Assembly: GCA_949592205.1 (NCBI GenBank)
Contig: CATIUR010000003.1
Coordinates: 154,508,759 to 154,572,758, forward strand
Source: Helichrysum umbraculigerum
Lineage: Eukaryota; Streptophyta; Magnoliopsida; Asterales; Asteraceae
Reading direction: 5' to 3'
DNA: 64,000 nt
Under the pieces are notes generated by a model. The model saw only the letters and a list, made by a program, of their open reading frames with translations, did no database searches and was not told the origin of the DNA. The first letter of the stretch is position 1. The number at the start of each line of letters is the position of its first letter. The translations under genes were made by a program, and so were the position numbers. Positions 31,093 through 41,327 of this stretch are shown here, one piece after another.

Positions 31093-34000
31093 ATGGCATC
31101 TTCATCATCGTCTGATTCTGGTACTTCTATGCTAAGTGTTCATTCTGAACACAACATGAGGGCTTTCTTGAATAAAGACCTTGCCGATGAGTATTTTCAC
31201 CCTATCATCGATTTCTTGAGTAATTGTCCAGTTACTTATGCCCTTACTGTCGCTCCACGATTGATTCGATCACATATTCAGGAGTTCTGGCAGAATGCAA
31301 AGGAAGGGAATGTTAATGGCATTACTCACATTCATTCCACTGTCAAGGGTCAGAAGGTAATGGTTACTGAGATTGTTCTAAGAGAACTTTTACAGTTTGA
31401 TGATGAAGGTGGAATTCTGGAGTTATCGAGAGAAGATTTGTTTAAAGGCATTATGGATATGGGGTATGAAGGTTCAGGAAAGACAAGATCAGACTATACT
31501 TTCTTGAAGTCATGGTTTTGTCCTCAATGGAAGTTCTACATTCATACTTTTCTGGTATGTTTGTCTCAAAAGAGAACTAGTTTTAATGAATTTAGTTCTA
31601 CGATTGCATATCCTATTATCTGCTTGGCACAGGGTATTAAATTTAATATGTCTAGATTTATCTTAGATAATATGATTAGGAATGTAAAGGGTGATACATT
31701 CGTTATGTATCCTAGATTTGTTCAGCTTTTGTTGAATAATCAATTGTCAAATCTGCCAGCAGAGGATAGTGTAATTGTTAGTTCTACTCTATCTTTGAGG
31801 ACTATTCAGGCTATGAATAAGTATCAGAATGCTTTTTCTAAGAAGGAAACTGCATTATTTTCTACAATGCTAGTTACTCCTTCTGCCACTGGTGGTGTAT
31901 TACCAACACCATCTGGACCAAATGATGACAGACCAACAACACAAGTTGGTTCTGAACACACATCAAGAGGTGGCATCAAAAGAAAACAAGGGAACAAACA
32001 GCCTACCCAATCTAAAGCCAAGAAATCCAAGAAGGCTACACAGGCTATGGAGATTCCTGTTTCTCCACAGTCTCAGTCAACTGTTCCAACACAACAGGTG
32101 AACATACTTGATGAAAATGTTCATTCTGGAAGGGCTGCCACTACTGTTTCTAGCCCACTGGCAGGGCAGGATAGTGGTAACATTAATCAGACCCAACCAG
32201 AGGCAACTATGTTTGATGAACCTATGGGTGATGATTCAAATGTAGGTCCCAGTACCAATAACCAAGGGACATCTGCAGTGGCAGATGTGGGCAAGGATTC
32301 AACTAAGAGGTCACACTCTAATGTTGATGAGCCTAGTGATACTGATGAATTGACGATTTCTTATCTTGTACATGATGTCAATAAACTATGGAGCAAATAT
32401 GAGAGGGAAAGGGCTTACAGAAAAGAGGCTCAACAGAAAATTCAAGCTCAGGATGAGTTCATTGCTAAACAGAAGGAGCTCATTGATCATCAGAAGGAAG
32501 AGTTGCTTGATATGAAGAATAGGTTGTTAGTGCTTGAGGAGGCTGTCAATAATATTCTTCTACCTGCAAATAGGTTAAAAGAATCTTCAGGCAAGGGGGA
32601 GAAGAAAGCAGATGATGATATTATGCCTGAAGATGATGGTTCAAGAGCAGGTGATGATGATGATGATGATTCATATGGACCTCATGATGATATGGATGGA
32701 GAAATGATCAATATTGATGAGATGAATGATGATTCTGCAGCTACAGAGGTGTTTGATGATAATACAGCTACAGAGGTGCTTGAGTTTGATGATAATACAG
32801 TTGAGATGAATATTGAGGCACAATCAGAAGACACTGTGGAGTTAGTGTTTGATGATAAAGATGATGATTATGTGCAGAGCAGGGATAAGGCTGAGGAGGA
32901 GCTAAATGTATCTGATTATGTGATACATGAAAATTTAGATGATGAGGTGGTTGATGGTGCAGGAGCAGAGCAGACTGATGAAACAGTTTATCAGGTATTT
33001 CCATTGAATAAAGGGTTGCCTGAGAAAGCTGCACTTAGATTATATGTTTGGGATGTGATGGGTGCTAATCTGGATGATAAGAAAAGAGTGAGTTTCAGTG
33101 ATAGGTCAGTGTATGAGGTGGTTGATGATGTTGAAAAAGAAGGAGAAGTTGAGGTTAAGGGGGAGCAATCAATTGCTGAAGAGAAGAAGTTGCAGACCTT
33201 TACAAGAAAGAAATCTATTCCCAGAAGAAAGTCAACTAAAACTTTATCCCCTGTCAAAAGTTCTACCTCTGTTGTCACAATTTCAACCCCTGTCAACACT
33301 AACACAACCACTGTTATGTCTACCCCTGTTAGTACACTAACTCCTACCACTGTTGATACACCAATCACCACTGCTATCATACCAACTCCTGCCACAACTA
33401 CAACAACAACAAGACCAAGAGAGGTACCTGTTACAATAAGAGAACCAACTTCACCACTCAAACCTAAGTCTAAATTGCCTGTGATTGATCCAAAAGACAA
33501 AGGTAAAGGAAAGTTAAAAGAAAAATCAAAGGTGAAAGAAATTAAAGAGCCTCATATTGAGTCTCATGATATGCTGAGGATGCAAGTAGAAGAAAGAGAA
33601 AGGTTGATAAGGAGAGCTGCAGAAGCTAAAGCTGAAGGAGAGGGTGATGATGTGAAAATGATTTTGGATGATCTGAGTGTAGTGACTATTACACAGAAAG
33701 CTGCAGAGATTGTTAAAGAAAAGACTGCACAAGGATTAAAGCTTCCTGCTCAGAGAGTTCATGATTATTTAAAGAAGAAGAAAGGTAATGAAGAGGAAGA
33801 GTTATCTTCTGGATTTTTGTTGATGAAAAGGGCAAATGAGGAAAGGGCTAGAAAGAAAAAGCAAGAGGAATTAGCCAAGAAAAGGAGTAAACCTTTACCA
33901 TATGCTGAAAGGAGAAGACAAATGATCAATGCATTGTCTGAAAATTATGCTCCAGCTAAAATTGTTAGAGGATGGAATATGCAGAAGCTGCAACAGGCAT

Positions 34001-34860
34001 ATGATAGGTATATGGGAAAAGATGAAGAGTGGACAAAGAAAATGGAAGAGAATAGGAATTTGAATGCATTGATGAAGGAGAAGAAGGAAAAGGCAGATAG
34101 GGAAATGAAAAAGTTTTTGAAAGAAGAAGAAGAAAGAAGAGAAAAGGCAGCTACTGAGGCAGCAGAGAAAGCCTTAGAGGAAAAGCAGAATGAAGTTAGA
34201 AGAAATTCATGGAAAAATCAGATTTCTAAAGATAATGTTATTCCTGATATTCCAAGATTTGATCCAGAGCTGAAAAAGAGAATCAAGATTCTGACTGATA
34301 GCAAGGAGATTTCTGAAGGACCAAGAAAGGCTAGAATTATAAATTGGGAAGGAGTAGCAATTGATTATGGTTTCAGAAAAATGATCCTTGAGATCAAGAT
34401 TGAAAGGGAAAGAGGATTTGATGATCATGTTGGGAGTATGGTTGATTTGCTCAGAATTTGTACAAGAGATGATCTTTTGGAATTGTATCAAGTGAGCAGA
34501 ATCAGGAATAGAAAGAACTCTGAAGCAGTGATTGAAAGACAAATGATGGAGTTATTGCAGAGCCTGTTTGAACCAGCCAGCTTGTATCACTTATTCTTTC
34601 ATTGTTATCAAAGGGTTATAACCTGGAGATATTTTGCCAGAGCTGGAGTACACATGGTAGTATTCAACAATGGGCAGGTGATCTACATGTTTGATGATCG
34701 ACATTATGTGCTGGGAACAGGGTTGCTGAATAGATTGATTGATTTGAAGTTATCTACAACCATCATTACTGAAGGAGTTTACAGAGCTTTATACATGGTG
34801 TTTAATCAACTGCATAAGCGGCAAACAATGAAGGAGAAAGAAGAAGAAAAGAATGATTGA
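31093..34860 (+). CDS. Sirevirus third ORF, function unknown
   Basis: 1255 residues from ATG 31093 (MASSSSSDSG) to the stop at 34858-34860. Residues about 15-220 form a globular domain (FLSNCPVTYALTV, FWCPQWK-like SWFCPQWKFYIHTFL, YPRFVQLLLNNQ) of a kind I associate with Copia elements of Asteraceae. Then follow: a variable T/P/Q-rich region (255-400); a coiled coil (about 420-490); an aspartate-rich stretch with DDDDDD near 520; a threonine/proline/valine tract (about 715-800); a long charged helix-like region rich in K/E/R (about 800-1040); and a final compact domain (about 1050-1240) with several FRKM/YRALYMVFN-like hydrophobic patches. I see no signal peptide or membrane segment, so the label envelope-like, used for some Sirevirus third ORFs, is not supported here. 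It is uninterrupted and ends 42 bp before the 3' LTR. Confidence 0.85.
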   Translation: MASSSSSDSGTSMLSVHSEHNMRAFLNKDLADEYFHPIIDFLSNCPVTYALTVAPRLIRSHIQEFWQNAKEGNVNGITHIHSTVKGQKVMVTEIVLRELLQFDDEGGILELSREDLFKGIMDMGYEGSGKTRSDYTFLKSWFCPQWKFYIHTFLVCLSQKRTSFNEFSSTIAYPIICLAQGIKFNMSRFILDNMIRNVKGDTFVMYPRFVQLLLNNQLSNLPAEDSVIVSSTLSLRTIQAMNKYQNAFSKKETALFSTMLVTPSATGGVLPTPSGPNDDRPTTQVGSEHTSRGGIKRKQGNKQPTQSKAKKSKKATQAMEIPVSPQSQSTVPTQQVNILDENVHSGRAATTVSSPLAGQDSGNINQTQPEATMFDEPMGDDSNVGPSTNNQGTSAVADVGKDSTKRSHSNVDEPSDTDELTISYLVHDVNKLWSKYERERAYRKEAQQKIQAQDEFIAKQKELIDHQKEELLDMKNRLLVLEEAVNNILLPANRLKESSGKGEKKADDDIMPEDDGSRAGDDDDDDSYGPHDDMDGEMINIDEMNDDSAATEVFDDNTATEVLEFDDNTVEMNIEAQSEDTVELVFDDKDDDYVQSRDKAEEELNVSDYVIHENLDDEVVDGAGAEQTDETVYQVFPLNKGLPEKAALRLYVWDVMGANLDDKKRVSFSDRSVYEVVDDVEKEGEVEVKGEQSIAEEKKLQTFTRKKSIPRRKSTKTLSPVKSSTSVVTISTPVNTNTTTVMSTPVSTLTPTTVDTPITTAIIPTPATTTTTTRPREVPVTIREPTSPLKPKSKLPVIDPKDKGKGKLKEKSKVKEIKEPHIESHDMLRMQVEERERLIRRAAEAKAEGEGDDVKMILDDLSVVTITQKAAEIVKEKTAQGLKLPAQRVHDYLKKKKGNEEEELSSGFLLMKRANEERARKKKQEELAKKRSKPLPYAERRRQMINALSENYAPAKIVRGWNMQKLQQAYDRYMGKDEEWTKKMEENRNLNALMKEKKEKADREMKKFLKEEEERREKAATEAAEKALEEKQNEVRRNSWKNQISKDNVIPDIPRFDPELKKRIKILTDSKEISEGPRKARIINWEGVAIDYGFRKMILEIKIERERGFDDHVGSMVDLLRICTRDDLLELYQVSRIRNRKNSEAVIERQMMELLQSLFEPASLYHLFFHCYQRVITWRYFARAGVHMVVFNNGQVIYMFDDRHYVLGTGLLNRLIDLKLSTTIITEGVYRALYMVFNQLHKRQTMKEKEEEKND

Positions 34861-34890
34861 AACTTGAATCATTACTCTGAATGATCAAGT

Positions 34891-34902
34891 TTAGGGGGAG
34901 AT
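34891..34902 (+). other. Polypurine tract of the Copia element
   Basis: TTAGGGGGAGAT directly precedes the 3' LTR, the position where plus-strand synthesis is primed. Confidence 0.88.
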
Positions 34903-35454
34903 TGTTGAGACCTGAGACACTGTTAGATTTGCTCAGAATACAAGTATCATGCCGCTGTTGGTATAAGACTTCAACCACTGTTAGAAGTCAACCACTGTTA
35001 GAAGAAGACAACCGCTGTTAGTACATTTGTCTAACAGGGCCACTGTTAGTGTATAGTTTGTATTTTGTAAGTACTCAACCACTGTTGATAATATACGAGT
35101 ACTACCCCTGTTAGTTATATACTCAACCACTGTTGGTTAGTCGGTTAGAGATAATTATGGAATAGATAGGATTTCCATAATAGTTTGATTTTGTAAAGGA
35201 CTCTATGTGTTATAAATAGAGATTCTGTAAAACCCTAGAGGTAGTGATATACGAATTCATTCTAGTTATTAGCTTCAAGGTTGTAAACCCTAACACAAGT
35301 TGTGTGTTCGTATTATTGTTAATAATATTGAAGCTTTTGGTTAGATATTCTGTTATATACAAGTTTGTTCTTCAAGTTATTAATAAACTATTCCGCAAGC
35401 TTATTAATAATCAATCAAAGTAATACATACTAAGATCTCTAGCTGGGATCATCA
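34903..35454 (+). repeat. 3' LTR of the Copia element
   Basis: 552 bp; read side by side with 23625-24176 it shows no difference that I could find. TATA box at 35211-35218. Confidence 0.95.
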
Positions 35455-35459
35455 AGTAA

Positions 35460-35651
35460 TTATGCTATGTAATCTCTCAATTTCAGGAACCGAGCTAATG
35501 TAACAACATTTTGATGTAAACGTTTACCTTATTAATGCAAGTTTCAAAACGATGCATATAGTGGTCGTTCATTATATCTTATGTGCTTTGTATATTGATT
35601 AGTGACACCCAAATCGAGCTTCCGCAAATCATTAAATTTTGGGGTGTCACA
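35460..35651 (+). repeat. 5' LTR of the chromovirus, right part
   Basis: Continuation of the LTR after the Copia insertion, ending GGGGTGTCACA. It matches 43779-43970 with three or so differences. Confidence 0.9.
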
Positions 35652-36010
35652 GATTGGTATCAAAGCCTAAGGTTATAGTGAACTAGGTTGCATTTAGTGG
35701 ACCTAGACTATGACCGTTTAGGCAGTATTCCCTATTAGGTATAACCAGTTCAGGGATTTCAGCATACGAATTTAATTTAACATAGCTTGATCAACTATGT
35801 ACAATTAAATAAAGATGATGTAAGATCTGAAGGAAGTTATGACTGAACAGGATACACTAGTTGACTCTGACCTCGAGAGAAACGGGACTTAAAACTTGTC
35901 TGTGTTAGACACTCAATAGGCAGTTATGTGATATATCTATATACATAAGTAAGTCTCAATTCAAGCTTAGGCTATATTATATACGTATTATATGAATATA
36001 GGCCTCACAT
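35652..36010 (+). other. Chromovirus primer site and leader with conserved stem-loops
   Basis: TTGGTATCAAAGC at 35654 is a tRNA-Met-type primer site with one change from TGGTATCAGAGC. The next ~180 bases are strongly conserved with 58764-58945 of the gag-only element. They contain TCCCT/AGGGA (35729-35733, 35752-35756) and ACATAG/CTATGT (35780-35785, 35795-35800), the latter enclosing the loop CTTGATCAA. Candidate packaging or dimerisation leader. Confidence 0.75.
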
Positions 36011-36031
36011 TTGCTAACGTTCTGTCTCAAA

Positions 36032-36526
36032 ATGGCAAACACACCATCCAACTCATCCCGTTCCCATCCGTACGAATCACAAAGTTCAAGGGTAGCTAGG
36101 AGGAACCCCAGGTTGCCTCGAGCGGGCCCATACCTCAATCCATTCACACTAACGGATTTGGCCGCTAGGCTACACCATCACGAGCAACAACTGCGTGACA
36201 TGGACATCGAGTTGCAAGAGACCCGTGAAAACTGGACACTCACCCTAATGGGGCAAGTTGCTCAGGTCTCTGAGGACCATGTAAACGCTATCAACAATAT
36301 GGACGTTCTCGAAAATCGAGTGGGTGAAACCATCGAGACCATGGGGATCGTCCACAATCAAGTGACTGACAATCAAAACTAAATCACTGTCCTGCGATCA
36401 AGGTTGACTCAGTGTGAGACACGCCTGAGGGAAACCGAGGAGGCACTCAGAATGGTTAGCCGACTTGCAGAGTCCGTTGACCGTCTCACTACCTTAATGC
36501 CACAACTCAATCTTCGTCAGAATTAG
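36032..36526 (+). pseudogene. Small coiled-coil ORF upstream of chromovirus gag
   Basis: Starts MANTPSNSSRSHPYESQ at 36032 and would run 164 codons to the stop at 36524-36526, with one in-frame stop at 36380-36382. After a basic, proline-containing start it is a heptad-like helix (ARLHHHEQQLRDMDIELQ, then ETRLRETEEALRMVSRL). No known domain was recognised. Reading frame resumes cleanly after the stop, so a single substitution probably broke it. Its role is unknown; the related element at 55903 has no equivalent ORF in this position. Confidence 0.6.
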
Positions 36527-36827
36527 CTTAGGTTGAATCTGCACTCCATAACGCTTTCGTAGGACTAATGTAAATTGACCGGATGAAACAATTCTCGGCA
36601 CTTTTGGCACAATATCTAAGTCTGTAACTTTTGAATTCAACAAACTCGAAATTGTCTGTAATCATTTAACAACGTAATATCAATTGATAATTTCGTTCGA
36701 TTTAAACCTATATTATAGAACTCTTACGCTTGTGATGTGTATATTATCGCTTTAATACATACATCCACCACAATTATCATCCTGGTACAATTTCTTACGT
36801 ACCTATTGTTTCTTTTCTTGAAGAATC

Positions 36828-37354
36828 ATGCCGCCAAAGAAAAAGAGTTACAGTGAAGCTGAACTCGCTGCTGCCGTTACTCGGACCGTAGCCGACGCCT
36901 TGGCCGCTCGGGATTCAACCCGAACGACTGAGGAAACAGCCGATACCACCACCACCACTCCTGCTGTCAAGCCTTGTTCCTAAAAGGACTTTCTCATCTG
37001 TAAACCTCTATATTTCAAGGGCACGGAAGGTGTCATTGGCTTGATCCGTTGGATTGAGCGTATGGAATCTGTTTTCAGTCTCTGCGATTGCACTGAGAAC
37101 AACAAGGTCAAATTCACTGCTTACACCTTTCAGGAAAGTGCACTCACGTGGTATAAAACCACGCAAACTCTGTAGGCCTTGAGGTTGTAAACCGGCTCCC
37201 TTGGGCCGAACTGAAGAAGAAACTGACAGAAAAATACTGTCCTGAAGAAGAGCTGCACAGACTGGAGGAAGAATTTTGGCACCTGGCGGTGCAGGAAAAT
37301 GATGTGGCTGAATATACCACCAAATTCTAGCAGTTTGCTTTACTATGCCCGAGT
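36828..37354 (+). pseudogene. Chromovirus gag, N-terminal part (broken)
   Basis: ATG at 36828 (MPPKKKSYSEAELAAAV) begins a Tekay-type gag. There is a stop near 36980 within CS-stop-KDF. The core GTEGVIGLIRWIERMES and ESALTWYKTT is readable. Then a frameshift of one or two bases near 37165 moves the reading to another frame (SVGLEVVNRLPWAELK), and a further TAG occurs near 37328 in TKF-stop-QF. The rest of gag is read in the frame that opens at 37355. At least three disabling changes, so no product. Confidence 0.85.
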
Positions 37355-40300
37355 TTGGTTGAACCGGAAAGTAAGGGCATCAAGAGATACATCCGTGGCC
37401 TCCCTGAGAGCATCCAGGAAAATGTCGCCTCATCCAAACCAACCACCACTGAGAGTGCCATTCGATTAGCCCACGAACTCATGGCCCTAGTTGTCAGCCG
37501 TGAGACCTCCAACACCTCATCCTCCAACAACAACAAACGCAAATCCACTGAACACCACCACAACTCAAACAAGAAAAACAACGCCATTCAAGTTTACACC
37601 ACCAACTCTGAATCCAACCGCAGCTACACCGGGGACAGGCCTTATTGTCCCAAGTGTAACTATCACCACTTTGGTCAGTGCAGGACCCCTTGCAACAACT
37701 GCAGGAGGTACGGGCATTCGACTAAGGATTGCCGAGCCCCTAGATCCAACAACAACAAACCCTCTGACAAAAATGCCCAACAACCTAAGTCCTGCTTTGA
37801 ATGTGGGAACCCAGGACACTTTAGGGATACGTGCCCAAATTTGAAGAATAAGGGCAACAACAACAACAACAACAACCGCAACAACAACAACAACAACGCC
37901 AAAAGTAGGGCCTTCGTGATCAACTCAGGGGACGCCCGTCAGGACCCGAATGTGGTCACGGGTATGTTCCTCCTCAACAATTTAACTGCTTCTATTATGT
38001 TTGATACTGGTGCCGATAGAAGTTTTATTTTCGATGAATTTTGCCCTCTACTTGATATCACACCTGTTGCTTTAGACGTTAAGTACACCGTAGAACTAGC
38101 AAATGGCAAATTGATAGAAACCGATAGTGTGATACCTAATTGCACTTTAAATCTAGCCGACGAAATCTTCTCCATAGATCTTATGCCTGTTGAGATAGGA
38201 AGTTTCGATGTCATCGTGGTCATGGACTGGTTATCCAAACATGGCGCCGAAATCATTTGCCATGACAAAATTGGTCGCATACCTCTCGCCGTCGGTAGAA
38301 CCTTGGTCATACAGGGGGAGACCGGTGGGACGAGGCTTAACATCATATCTTGTCTAAAAACCCGGAAATTTCTGCGAAAGGGTTACCCAGCAATCCTCGC
38401 GCACATCATGGAGAAAAAGTCGGAGGAGAAGCGACTTGAGGATGTTCCAATTGTTCGAGACTTTCTAGAAGTCTTTCCCGAAGAACAACCTGGTCAACCA
38501 CCGCAAAGACAGGTTGAGTTCTCAATCGATCTAGTACCAGGTGCTGCGCCTGTGGCCCGAGCACCATACCACTTAGCTCCATCCGAACTTCAGGAGTTGT
38601 CCACCCAATTACAGAAACTCCTGGAACGAGGATTTATCAGGCCGAGTTCTTCACCTTGGGGAGCTCCGGTCCTATTTGTCAAGAAGAAAGACGGTTCTTT
38701 TCGAATGTGTATCGACTACCGAGAGTTGAACAAGTTAACTGTCAAGAATCGGTATCCACTCCCTCGAATCGATGACCTGTTCGACCAACTTCAAGGTTCA
38801 AGTGTCTACTCAAAAATCGATCTGCGATCAGGATATCATCAGTTACGAGTTCGCGACATCGATATTCCAAAGACTGCTTTCAGAACTCGATACGGGCACT
38901 ATGAATTCCAAGTGATGCCCTTTGGTCTAACCAACGCACCGGCTGTATTCATGGACCTCATGAACCGGGTGTGTAAACCTTACCTCGACAAGTTTGTCAT
39001 TGTCTTTATCGATGACATACTCATTTACTCGCACAACGAGCAAGAACATGCGCAACACCTCAAAACCATCCTTGAACTACTTAGACACGAGGAGCTTTAC
39101 ACCAAATTCTCTAAGTGTGAGTTCTGGATTCAAACCATTCAATTCCTTGGTCACATGATCGACAGTCAGGGAATTCACGTTGATCCGTCAAAAATCGAGG
39201 CTATCAAAGACTGGCAATCGCCAACCACTCCAACCGAAGTACGGCAGTTTTTGGGACTGGCCGGGTATTACCGGCGATTCATTGAAAATTTCTCCAAGAT
39301 AGCCTTACCACTCACGATACTGACCCAGAAAGACAAAAAGTTTGACTGGACTGATAAACAAGAGTCGGCATTCCAACTCTTAAAACAAAAGCTTTGCAGT
39401 GCTCCTATTCTATCATTACCCGAGGGCACCGATGACTTCGTGGTATACTGCGATGCTTCTCATCAGGGTCTCGGTTGCGTGCTTATGCAACGAGACAAAG
39501 TCATAGCTTATGCTTCTCGACAGCTCAAGATTCATGAAAAGAATTACACCACCCACGACCTCGAGTTAGGAGCCGTCGTTTTCGCCCTCAAAATTTGGAG
39601 ACATTACCTCTACGGCACTAGGTGCACAATCTTTACAGACCACAAAAGTCTCCAACACATATTCGATCAGAAAGATCTCAACATGAGGCAACGTCGATGG
39701 GTCGAGTTGCTTAACGATTACGACTGCGAACTCAAATATCATCTAGGCAAAGCAAATGTTGTTGCTGATGCCCTCAGTCGAAAAGAGCGAGTGAAACCAC
39801 TTCGAGTCCGAGCCCTCAGTATGACCATTTACAACAATTTAAACATTCAAATTCTCACTGCTCAACTCGAAGCCTTGAAACCCGAAAATGTCAAAGATGA
39901 AGCCTTGCGGGGAATGGATAAACAATTCGAAATCAAACCTAACGGGATTAGGTATTTCTCAAACCGAATCTGGTTGCCTAAATTTGGGAACCTACGAGAC
40001 TTGGTGATGGATGAAGCTCACAAGTCCAAATATTCTATTCATCCGGGATCCGATAAAATGTACCACGGTATCAAGGACTTCTATTGGTGGCCGAACATGA
40101 AAGCTGAAATCGCCACCTACGTCAGCAAGTGCCTTACTTGCTCCAAGGTCAAAATCGAATATCAAAAACCCTCTGGTTTACTTCAACAACCCAGTCTTCC
40201 TGAATGGAAATGAGAACAAATTGCCATGGACTTCATAACCAAACTACCCAAATCCTCGAGCGGTTGTGATTCCATTTGGGTGATCGTGGATCGTCTCACA

Positions 40301-41293
40301 AAGTCTGCTCACTTCCTGGCAATTAAAGAATCCGACAAAATGGAACGCATCACTTGTATTTATCTGAAGGAAATCGTGACCAAACACGGTGTTCCAATCT
40401 CAATTATCTCTGATAGAGATAGTCGTTTCACTTCACAATTTTGGCAATCACTTCAAAAATCCCTGGGTACTCGACTTGATATGAGTACCGCATATCATCC
40501 TCAAACCGACGGCCAAAGTGAACGAACAATTCAAACACTAGAAGACATGCTACGGGCCTGCGTAGTAGACTTCGGTGTAAACTGGGAAAAACACCTACCA
40601 TTGTGCGAGTTCTCGTACAACAACAGTTATCATACCAGCATTAAGGCTGCACCTTTCGAGGCACTGTACGGTCGTAAGTGCCGGTCACCTATCTGTTGGA
40701 CCAAAGTTGGGGATAACCAACTCACAGGTCCAGAAATCATTCACGAGACGACCGAGAGAATCGTCAAAATTTAAAACAAGCTCAAGGCCGCACGTGATCG
40801 TCAGAAAAGTTATGCTGACGTGAGACGCAAACCACTCGAGTTCCAAGTTGGGGATCGAGTACTACTCAAAGTATCGCCTTGGAAAGGCGTAATCCGATTT
40901 GGCAAACGAGGGAAGTTAAATCCCAGATACATTGGACCATTCGAGATCCTCGAGAGGATTGGTCCAGTGGCATATCGATTACAGCTGCCATCCGAACTCA
41001 GCAGCGTACATCCCACTTTTCATGTTTCAAACCTGAAGAAGTGTCTGTCTGATGAGACACTTATCATTCCACTCGATGAAATTCGAGTTGACGAGAAACT
41101 TCACTTTGTTGAGGAACTCGCCGAAATCATGGACCGTGAGGTCAAACAACTTAAACAAAATCGTATTCCCATCGTCAAAGTTAGGTGGAATTCGCGGCGC
41201 GGTCCGGAATTCACCTGGGAACGGGAAGACCAAATGCGACTCAAGTATCCTCAACTCTTCACTGACTCAACATCAAACACGACTTCAACATAA
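37355..41293 (+). pseudogene. Chromovirus gag C-terminus and pol with chromodomain (two stops)
   Basis: One frame throughout, interrupted by TGA at 40211-40213 and TAA at 40772-40774. Residues from 37355: knuckles CNNCRRYGHSTKDC (about 113) and CFECGNPGHFRDTC (about 147), an asparagine-rich run (about 170-185), protease FDTGADRSF (about 217), reverse transcriptase KKKDGSFRMCIDY (about 443) with FIDDILIYS (about 550), RNase H YCDASHQGLG (about 698), and the integrase H-H-C-C finger (about 888-930). After the first stop come the core MDFITKLP, SDRDSRF and GQSERTIQTLED. After the second stop come a GPY/F module (RYIGPFEILERIG) and a chromodomain ending FTWEREDQMRLKYP. Both stops sit where tryptophan (TGG) and probably glutamine (CAA) codons are expected, i.e. 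transitions. The chromodomain would guide integration to heterochromatin. Confidence 0.93.
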
Positions 41294-41314
41294 ATTTCGG
41301 GACGAAATTCTTCT

Positions 41315-41327
41315 AACAGGGGGAGAA
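41315..41327 (+). other. Polypurine tract of the chromovirus
   Basis: AACAGGGGGAGAA immediately before the 3' LTR; the identical arrangement precedes the LTR at 61974. Confidence 0.88.

Larger units (their letters stand above)
23625..35454 (+). mobile_element. Sirevirus-type Ty1/copia element, structurally complete (level 4)
   Basis: 552-bp LTRs at 23625-24176 and 34903-35454 in which I saw no difference, and a perfect 5-bp duplication AGTAA (23620-23624, 35455-35459). It has a tRNA-Met primer site, gag with two zinc knuckles, complete pol in Copia order (protease, integrase, reverse transcriptase, RNase H), a 0.7-kb spacer and a 1255-codon third ORF, then the purine tract. A long gag and a third ORF after pol fit the Sirevirus (Maximus/SIRE) branch. 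All three ORFs are open, so this is the youngest and possibly a competent copy. Confidence 0.93.

Noticed and set aside
32991..33500. 169-codon open frame on the minus strand across Copia ORF3
   Set aside because: Mirror frame of a Thr/Pro/Val-rich coding stretch, with no domain and no promoter.
31093..34860. Envelope gene, or a host metabolic enzyme, for the Copia third ORF
   Set aside because: No signal peptide or hydrophobic segment was seen, and the ORF lies inside LTR boundaries. Enzyme names given to similar plant ORFs in automatic annotation are not supported by any motif here.
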